In this document: positions 39,513-64,000 of the stretch, one piece after another
Numbering within the stretch: position 1 is the first letter of the stretch
Layout of the letters: every line of letters starts with the position of its first letter
Source of the DNA: Mastigias papua
Taxonomy: Eukaryota; Cnidaria; Scyphozoa; Rhizostomeae; Mastigiidae
Assembly (NCBI GenBank): GCA_964019165.1
Contig: OZ025268.1
Span: forward strand, 21,138,274 to 21,202,273
Length of the DNA: 64,000 nt
Direction: 5' to 3'
Program-made: the position numbers and the translations under genes
The notes under the pieces: generated by a model
Told to the model about the DNA's origin: nothing
Databases searched by the model: none
What the model saw: the letters and a program-made list of their open reading frames with translations, nothing else

Positions 39513-40028
39513 CTGTTTATTGAGTAGGATCACTCTTCAGCACTGGCTAGTTTTCAAGGGACCCTCCATTTAAAACACTACAGTACAAAGTGAAAATTAT
39601 AAAAATATTATAACAATGTAAAATATACAAAGATGATGAACACCTTTGCCATAGACTCATGATTTTATTTAGACCGCCTTTTTATATAATGGAAGGACAG
39701 TTTTGAACATAGGTCTTTTATGTGGTTCGTGTAAAGTAACTGTATTCCCCGTTGACTAGACTTGAAAAAGTCCCAAAACCCCCCGGGGACGAATTTGAGG
39801 GTTTAGACAGCGTTGATCTCGTATGACACTCTGAAGGAGCATTTTAGGTTGGGCTTGAAAATTCCTAGGCCCATACTATTAATGCAATAAAGTTGTAATT
39901 TCTGAATATCTGACGGACTTTTACGATATTTGGTAGCTAAAAATTCAGCGAAGAGGAGATTAGCAGCAAAAGACAACAAGTCAGCTACTTAGGATTTGGA
40001 AGTCGTTACTAAATTCCTGTTAGTAAAT

Positions 40029-56377
<16,349 letters not shown>

Positions 56378-57084
56378 GTTAAGCAATTGCATAAGATGGT
56401 ATTGCACAAAAACTGTAATGGATGATGAACATACTGTTATATGAATATAGATATTATGTACAATATTCACAACGAAATTAATGGTAGCTATAAGTTCATT
56501 TCATTTGAAAAGATAAAGTGTGACTTTTGACCGAATAATCCCATATTTTGCTCATCAAACTGATTTATTTATAAACAGCTGTATTTATTATGTTCCAACT
56601 TAATTTATTCTAACTTACTTTATTATGAACGGTTCAGTTCACTCCAGATAACTTATCATACTTACCCTTTCATCAACACAACTTTTTCAGAGCTTGTATT
56701 GCAAGGAATAGCATTTGTACCAAGATTATGGGTTGTTGTTGGTTGTTGCATTTTTTTCGATATATTTAGAAGAACCCTGGTTGGGTTTTGAACTATGTGG
56801 CAATTTGAGATGAAAGTGCATTCTAGGAATTGCCTTTTTATCGATAAGAATATTTCGTGTTTTTTCGTTTAAATGAATTCTTTCATGACTTCATACAATT
56901 CGTGTTTCTGACTGGTGAATGTGTACCAGATTCCAGTTTACATATGGATGATCCTATGAGCTCAATTTGTCCTTTTTGCTCAGCTCTTTGGAGTTCATAT
57001 TTCATGTCCCTTGTTTTATATTTTACGTTCCGTGCTTTATATTCAAACACTTATTTCCCTTGGGGTTGCTTATGTGCTATCATT

Positions 57085-57554
57085 AGGGAACAGACATTAT
57101 TTATGACCCGGGTGGGGACTGAAGAGAAAGTGGTGAGGTAACTGGAGAGAGCGAGCTGTTTTAGGTAGGGTAGCAGAAAAAAATTTCGATACAGTAGTAT
57201 AAAAATATATAGCATACACGTTTTTTTGTAAGAAAACAGTTTAGAAGAAAATGAGGCTCAAATGGCCAATATCTTAAGAAAATATTAGGAAAAGCACGAG
57301 GCTCAAGTTCCAAAATTCACCTTTTTTACATGCGAGAAATCAATATTAGCTCATTCTTTGCAAGCTAGGCAAAAAGTTGTGTTATAAAAAAGACTTGCAT
57401 TTAAGCGTAAATGCAGCCTTGTTCTACTGTTTTCATTCGGCGGGGTAAGGAAAATGTGACTTAAGCGAATGGAGTGGTAGAATGTTTTTGAGGGCACATA
57501 ATACTTTCTCTTCAGTCCCCACCCCGGTGGCCATAACTGATGACCACTCCCTTA
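57085..57554. mobile_element. MITE-like element, ~470 bp, ~50-bp inverted ends
   Basis: The left TTAGGGA...TTATGACCCGGGTGGGGACTGAAGAGAAAG end pairs with the right end, which on the opposite strand reads TAAGGGAGTGGTCATCAGTT, then GGGGTGGGGACTGAAGAGAA. CAT lies just outside both ends. The interior at 57225-57375 is the dispersed repeat also found at 29330-29475. Confidence 0.75.
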
Positions 57555-57904
57555 CATTTATGTTTATGACTTATCTCCGAGTGAAGCGGAGTGCCTCCAA
57601 CTTTTGAGTATTTCCACGGTTTCAGTTTCTAGTCAAAATATATACATTCATTGCATGACTCAATATTTGTTTGCCTGAAGCAGATTTGGATAGGCTTCCT
57701 CTGTAGATTCTGTGAAGGAGAAGGCCGATTGTGAACTACTGCAAAGGTAAATTTTGCTTATTATACTTATTGCAAATCTGGTATTTTGTAAATCCACCAA
57801 ATAGGTTGAGCACTTGCAGTTGTTTCTGAACGGGAATGATTTGAGAACAAAATGTAGCCCATATTTCACTATTGTTAGCAAAATCACAGGTTCAATTTTC
57901 AAAG

Positions 57905-58065
57905 TTGGAACATATTAGCTGGTTGATAGGTTGATTGCTTAGGTTGGTTGGTTGGCTGATTGAATGTTTGGTTGATTGACTGTTTGGTTGATTGACTGTT
58001 TGGTTGATTGAATGTTTGGTTGATTGAATGTTTGCTTGATTGAATGTTTGCTTGGATAGTTTGTT
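57905..58065. repeat. Tandem repeat of GTTGATTGAATGTTTG-type units
   Basis: About nine degenerate units with the TTGATTGA(A/C)TGTTTG core. Confidence 0.85.
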
Positions 58066-58857
58066 GGTCAGTGTGGTAAAAACCAGACCAAATTCAGTTT
58101 GAAGGATCAGCTTTAGTAAAGAGTTAAAATATACTGTTGCGAAAGCGGAATGCAGCCATAAATAAACAAGATAACGCAAAGAAACGTTTCTTTCTTAAAT
58201 ATGAACAGTAACTCTAACAACAAACTTCTTTATCAATACTAGTTTTCAATTTTACCCTAAAACTACAGTATCCTATTTACCATCTCAATTTGATTAACCA
58301 TGAGTTTAAATACCCTACTTGTAAATACAAGAATATATATCATGCTCTGCGCAAGGTGACCATATTTTAGCGTATGCGTGATTCGATAATACTGTATCTC
58401 TGTGAATGAAAGCTATTAAGGCAATGGATTGATAAAAAGATATTGCTTTGAATGCCTTGATTGTCTATACTTGTTGAACACGGTTAAAGATAACATCAAG
58501 GGTTAAAGATACATCTATTTGAGATCAGGAAGTACTCTGATATGCCACTTGGGAGGCAATTAGTATGCGTCTTAAGAAATGAAACAATATATTGGGATTC
58601 ATTGGTGAGAATTGTAATAAAATATTAAGTTATGAAAGCAATGCTCTATGTTTGAAATACTAGTTTAAAGACCCTTTGCCTTACTTTGAAAGCACAGCTT
58701 TAGCCTAATAAAACTTTAATGCTACTTGTAACTTAACAAGAGCTTTCTGATAGATCTGGTTGCAAACTGAATAGAACAATGTATATTGACGAAACAAGTA
58801 TACAGGAAGTAATTCAATATCTATAGATTGTTTCATAATATGGCTCAAAGAGTCTGT

Positions 58858-61083
58858 TCAGAAACAAAAAAATTGTGAATGGGGATAATGCCATTTGACT
58901 TGATGACGGGTGCAGTCGCGCTTGTATTTCTCAAAGCCACTTGATTCAGACTGTGCAAATGTTCCATAGTTGTTGAATAATGTTGCATGAAGATTTGGAG
59001 GTATCTCTGCGTAAGGAAAGCATGCATTTGGATCATTTGCGTTGCTACTCAAGTTCAAATGAGCATGCGATTTATTTGGAAGTAACTTTAGATGTATACT
59101 TGTGGCTAGGTCATTGAAACTATCCAAACTATTATTATTCATTTCAAAGTGTGGTATTGTATTCTGTACATCGCTGAAATAGTGCAAAACTTTACTGACT
59201 TTTCCATTTGTTTGTTCACTATTTGCCTTTATATCACCTTTCTTTCTGTTATGTTTTTTCTGTCTCATTCTTCGATTTTGAAACCATATTTTGACCTGTT
59301 TTTCGTCTATTTGTAACTTCTCCGCTAATTCTACCTTCTTACTGTTTAAAAGATAATTTGATGTATGGAATTCCTTTTCCAGCTCAAATAACTGCTTCTG
59401 CGTATATTTTGGTTGCTTTTGTCTCAACTTTGCCCTCTTTTCTACTATTCGCCTGTCTTCTGTGGTATTCTCATCTAGAAATGCAAACAAACCTCTTTAG
59501 TGCATTTCCACTTATATTGCCCCCTTATAAATAAATCCCTCTTGTGAAATATGGGCTTCAGTTTAAAAATCCAAAAGCTCTGAATTACTATTTTATGATA
59601 TTTTGCCGAATGGCTGCGTTCCATGGCCCCAAGTAGCACTGAATGTCCACCAGGCCTAAATTCATCTAAATGATAATAAGTTTTGAAAGCATTCAATAAA
59701 GCGGAAAAGCTTTTAATCAACACAAACTGGAAAAGAAAATATTCAGTTAAATTATAACGGTTATATGTACTTGGTAGTTGAGGGCAATATTATCAAGTAC
59801 CCTAGATATTAACTTGCTTTGTTTGGGAGACAACACCTAACCAGACATTTGTCTGATCCTTCGCCATTTTCCCACACATTTCTAGTAAGCGTTGCTTATT
59901 GTAAGTGATGCCTTTCTCACTGGCAGTTTTGCGATGAGCGCAGCGTAAAGGCGGCTGCTGGCTCAGCTAAAGCCCACAGTAACATGCAACCGTTTTTGTC
60001 GGAATGAAATCCCGATTCTATTTTTCAAACCTGATAGGATGAGGTGATTGCGCAAAACGAAACGATTTTCCGGGCCGAAGCGGACCTTCATAAAAGCTGT
60101 TGCCGAAACTACTTAAAGCCCGTTAGACTTAAAAGAAAAACATCAACTGTATGTATTTTATGATAAGAGCTGAGAAAATGTGCATTTACAATTTGGCAAC
60201 GTCTACAGATATGCTCCCACCAAGCAAATTAGTTGATTCGCATCGCGCAACTTCGAAGTGTGTGGTTTTTACCGGACAGCGATAAAATTGCTAAACAGGA
60301 TAGAAATCATATAGAGTAGAAGTATGGAAGAATTTCATGAATACATGTTGGACACATTTCTCCGATTGAAAGTGAACATTATGTGTTGCAACATTGCTAG
60401 ATAGGTATGTAGATACGTAGGGCATCTTTTCAATGGCGACCATATTTCCTTGGATTATCGGACATGGCCTCAACATATCAATGGGTAATTTCGTGAAAAT
60501 ACTAGTATCAGTGTGGAATAGTGGAGATGAAATAGATACGAAAGCTAATCAAGTTATTTAGTTGATATTTTTGGCCAAACGGAAACATTGTGTTTGATAC
60601 AACATATTTGAGTTTGAAATGTGGCGGACAAAAATACAACACCAAGCCTATTATGAAAGGTACATGATAAAACGCTTCAAAATATGCTCCAATCTTACCT
60701 TTCTGCTTACATCTAAATTCCAGCATCCATGGATAAATTACACTTTCTGTTCCTTTCTTTGTTGGCTCGTTATATTTTCTTGTTTTCTTCTGGACTCCCC
60801 CATCTTGATCGTCAAGCGCTTCTCTGTCCGCAACGCATCTCTTTCCTAATCTTCTCTTGTCAATCTTGCTTAAACCACATTCTGACATTGCCATATTCAA
60901 CTGCCCATTAATCTTTGCTTGCGACACCACTTTTGATTTATAAAAACGCTGAGATTTATAAATCGTTCTCTTTCTCTTGAATGTTCCTAAATATGTTCTT
61001 CTCTTCGTCCTCACAGTGACGTTTGAGTTGATTCCAGTACGACATTGATGGATGAACTGTCCATTGCTGCTGTTAGTTGGCAT
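58858..61083 (-). CDS. Hox-type homeodomain protein with YPWM hexapeptide (333 aa, two exons)
   Basis: Transcription factor of the Hox class. Exon 1 runs 61083-60699 and exon 2 runs 59474-58858; the donor GTAAGA and acceptor TTTCTAG are in matching phase (385 + 617 = 1002 nt). Residues 116-120 are IYPWM, the PBC/Exd-binding hexapeptide, at the end of exon 1. The homeodomain spans 145-204 and lies wholly in exon 2, with [17 protein letters not shown] helix 1 (here [13 protein letters not shown]) and [14 protein letters not shown] in helix 3. W48, F49, N51 and R53 are present and position 54 is Met. Helix 1 and MRQKK resemble anterior (Hox1/2) types. Position 5 is Gln, not the near-invariant minor-groove Arg. 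The N-terminus is basic ([15 protein letters not shown]). No second Hox gene is seen in the window. Orthology to a specific group needs a tree. Confidence 0.88.
59475..60698 (-). other. Intron of the Hox-type gene
   Basis: 1.2 kb between the hexapeptide and homeodomain exons, a classic Hox position. No conserved element or coding segment recognised. Confidence 0.75.
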
Positions 61084-64000
61084 AGATAACTAACCAATCA
61101 AGAAGTGCCTTGGCACACCTTTGTCTCATCAGGCATTTTCGATGACTGCATTGCTTGCATAATGCTTTCCTTCGCAGAGGTTCTAACTTTTGCATCTCGC
61201 AGCCAATGCATGTTTATTTCCAGTTTTCTACTTATTTCCTTGCCCATTCCAAAATACATAGAACGGTATTCGCTTTCCTGTTACTGAAAAAGATTTCTTT
61301 CCCTTTCCTCTGCTTTTTCCTGACAAGTTTGCAGCGCTACGCTATAGACTCGTTCCCATTCCTCTTAAGGGCTCTTAAGGATGATGTGTCGTTGGGTCAA
61401 GTTGCACAAAAGAATCTGCGGGATTTTAGAAGATTGCGCGCCGAAGGACATTGATGGATGAACGGCTGTTATTCTCTGTCGGTTTGTTGTCTTGTATGTT
61501 AATCGAGTCGGATGTACATATGTTATTGAATTGAGCGGATGCTTGTGTTTCCTGGTAAGGCTCTTGCATAGCGAAGAAACCAATAATGTATGTGATTGGT
61601 TGTAGTTCAGTGCCCTTGTCATGCGCTAGTGCCAATAAACCAAGTCGGTTAATTCTGATATTGTGTCAAATAGCGGAATCTTGTATCCTTTTGTCCACTA
61701 GTTATTGCTTTTTTCATTTGACCCGTTTCTACTAGTTTTATCTGATTCAACCCCTACTTTTGAGAGCGACTTTACTTCAATCTTTTACTCCTTCTATCGG
61801 GGCTGATGAGAGAAAGGGCAAGAGGGCAGATTGATGCAGGTCCCGAACCTGAGGGGGCCCCAAAGATTATGAAAAGTTTGGTGACTGCAATAACTTGATG
61901 ATGGCATCATATCATTGGTTGGAACCTTTTTGTTCACTTACCCCTCGCCCTACAACAGCTCTTAGCGGGCCTCATTTTCGTACCATTATTTGCAGCAATA
62001 GTGGTCAAAAAGAGATGTAGGCTTTTAGAGCATTAAAGCCTTTAGTTTGGAATTGATCAGTCTTGTCCGTTTTGCAACTTCTGTTATTGCATGACAATTA
62101 ATTGGACCGTGGTTTGTATTTGGCAAAAAGCTTTTATTCCAAAACCTGTCGGTAATCATATAGGTTCTAGCAGTGGCGTACCCAAGGGGGGAAATGGGGT
62201 CCGTTCCCATTTTTCTAAAACATGGTCAACGAGAACTTTTTCGAAGACGTGAAATTTATGGGGGGGGGGGGGTAAATAAAGTACGGTACCGTTTACCGTA
62301 ACTACAATGTAAGTGAAATATTAAAAGAAACTATTAAAAAAAGGGCGTTTCCTTGCATTTGCGAATTTTTGGAGGGCGTGGTCCACAGAATTTTTCGAGC
62401 TGCGCCGCTAGACCCCAACTTTTGCTCTCCTGCATGCGTTTCTGGGTCCTAACTTTCCTATCGGCATGGTCTACGAGCGTAAAGTCTAGTATTGTGAAGT
62501 TAATGATAATAATGCTGAACATATTTGGCCTGTTTGCTGAGCAAGGGCTGAAACTGTTTGTGGTCTTCTTTGAGCAAATGATAATGTGATTTACCTAGTC
62601 ATTTTGAGTCTCCATTGGCTTCATTGCCTGCTGCTAGTAACCTCAACGAAGTAGGTTATTATCTCTCATGTCGTGAATTTGCTTAACGTTTAGCTTTTTC
62701 TGCATGGAATAGCTTGATTTCAATGCAATAGAGTTACTTGAGATTTGATTTTTCCCTCACCCACCCATAGTCAATAGCACAGACTTCACTAGGCCGTATG
62801 TTTTTCTCCCACTTCTTGCCCTCCTGTTGAGACCGACCTACCAGAAATAGCATTACGTAATGGTCATATGACATGTGAAAGTTCCTTATTAATGATCTAA
62901 TATGGAAAGTATGGAGTTGTCGGGTGCCGAATACTTTTGTTCTTTTCATTTATATTTGATTTACGGTAGCCTATATTATGGCACTATTTACTGTTTTTTG
63001 TCAGATTTCAATTTATGAAGAAAAGTAATGTTTGGTTACCATCATGAGTTGGTTTAACTCATATCATTACTGGCGGACGTTGATGGGACTATTAACTGTA
63101 TTGCTCTAATGTTTGCAACTATCAGGAAAACGTGATGGAAATTGTTGGGAATATTAAGAATATCAGCTGATGAAAAGTAGTTACACTCGATGGCAGAATG
63201 TCCTGAATCTAATCCATCTGCATTTCTTTAGTCACCCTTTTGTCTCATATGTCTCATTCCTTTTTTTATCGTATTATTGTTTCTGCTTTGATTCGTTTTT
63301 AAGAAAAGTGACTAGGATTTTAGTTTGAAAACTAAAGAATTGCAGTTTATGGTTTTTCCATTCGTCCTTTTGAAACAGGTGATCATCATTCGAATAGAAA
63401 ATATAACATGAAACCCCCAGTTTTATTAAACCTCGATGATTAAGTTTTGGAAATTCACTTTTAGGATCAACAGATTTTTTCCTTATTTAAGTGTAATGGC
63501 TTTAATAGCATTTTCGTGTAGCTTATATAGGGTATTAGTGTGCGACGCATCAGTTATAAGCAACATCGACGAAGAAATTTACATCAATAGAACTTTATCT
63601 GCAATGATTGACAAGCAAACAATACTCTGGATCTGAGAAAATTGCAAGGAAATTGAAATGGGAGGTGTATTGTTGGCAGGTCCTGTGCCATCAACATTTA
63701 CGTTTCATACTAATACATAAGTCCTTAGCCCTGCTGCTTAGAAGCTTTTTTGAAGGATGATAATACTTGTGCTCGTCAGCTGTATGAAATATGATAATGC
63801 ATCTTTTTTGTGGTAAATATAGCCAGGAAATGTATTTACGGAATCACCATAACCATTATAGCAAAGGGTTCGCTTCCCGCTCTTTTTCAAAAATAGCTCG
63901 ACATATGTTCGTTTCCTTTGACAACGGAAATTGCCATAGCAACAATGATATGGTATGCTGAAGCGGCTTCGCACTTTCAATGTCATCCTCGTCATTATTT
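61084..64000. other. Upstream region of the Hox-type gene; no convincing gene
   Basis: Presumably holds the Hox-type promoter. There is a single hAT-like terminus (62171) and a 66-codon plus-strand frame at 63436-63636 with one hydrophobic segment (VMALIAFSCSLYRVLVC). The latter could encode a small signal-anchor peptide, but no splice partner or homologue was recognised. Confidence 0.5.
62171..62280. repeat. hAT-like left terminus
   Basis: CAGTGGCGTACCCAAGGGGG, a common hAT terminal sequence in invertebrate genomes. No matching right end was found nearby, so this is a fragment. Confidence 0.4.

Larger units (their letters stand above)
38574..40028. other. Intergenic spacer between CCDC47 and the dynein chain gene
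   Basis: Holds a LINE 3'-end fragment and an (ATTC)n array, both listed separately. No other gene is seen. Confidence 0.6.
56378..58857. other. Convergent spacer between the dynein chain and the Hox-type gene
   Basis: Contains a MITE-like element and a short tandem repeat. The two flanking genes converge here. No further gene is recognised. Confidence 0.6.

Noticed and set aside
61430..61500. Apparent duplicate of the Hox-type gene start (shared TTCATCCATCAATGTC on the minus strand)
   Set aside because: Similarity is limited to about 16 bases and the surrounding frame is interrupted; likely chance.
63738..63995. 85-codon minus-strand ORF at the right edge
   Set aside because: No recognisable family, start context or splice sites; no support beyond being open.

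Overview
This window is metazoan nuclear DNA: AT-rich, with many small phase-matched exons, GT-AG introns of roughly 0.1-5 kb, abundant microsatellites and several retroelement classes. A Hox-type gene with an upstream YPWM hexapeptide, an R2-like retroelement with a Myb-like N-terminus, a GIY-YIG Penelope-like element and an intronless class A GPCR with an Asp-Arg-His motif together suggest a cnidarian. That placement is inference from gene content; I cannot name the species.

Layout. 1-5.8 kb: two head-to-tail non-LTR retroelements on the minus strand, separated by TAA-type repeats. 6.3-16.4 kb (+): the C-terminal 481 codons of the spliceosomal DEAD-box helicase DDX23/PRP28 in 19 exons; its N-terminal exons are not in the window and should lie left of the retroelements. 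16.4-18.4 kb: spacer with two MITE-like elements and an orphan exon-like ORF. 18.4-28.0 kb (+): a secreted EMI-domain collagen-like protein in 8 exons, with a truncated Penelope-like element in the intron that splits the EMI domain. 30.0-38.6 kb (+): CCDC47, the ER membrane chaperone/translocon factor, in 16 exons, with a roughly 1.04-kb near-perfect palindrome in one intron. 40.0-56.4 kb (+): cytoplasmic dynein 1 intermediate chain, 17 exons, 616 aa, with an intronless GPCR nested in one intron. 58.9-61.1 kb (-): a two-exon Hox-type gene. 61.1-64 kb: no convincing gene.

DDX23, CCDC47 and the dynein chain are unrelated housekeeping genes (splicing, membrane-protein biogenesis, motor cargo binding). 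The collagen-like, GPCR and Hox genes are lineage or developmental genes placed between them, and I see no functional cluster. The exon models were built by hand from splice sites, reading phase and family similarity; for CCDC47, the dynein chain, the collagen gene and the Hox gene the exon lengths add up to whole open reading frames.

The most unusual content is mobile: RLE-type elements whose N-termini carry one or two Myb-like modules instead of the usual zinc fingers and which sit against TAA repeats; hammerhead-ribozyme-like motifs in three repeat contexts; and the large CCDC47-intron palindrome that carries such a motif in each arm.
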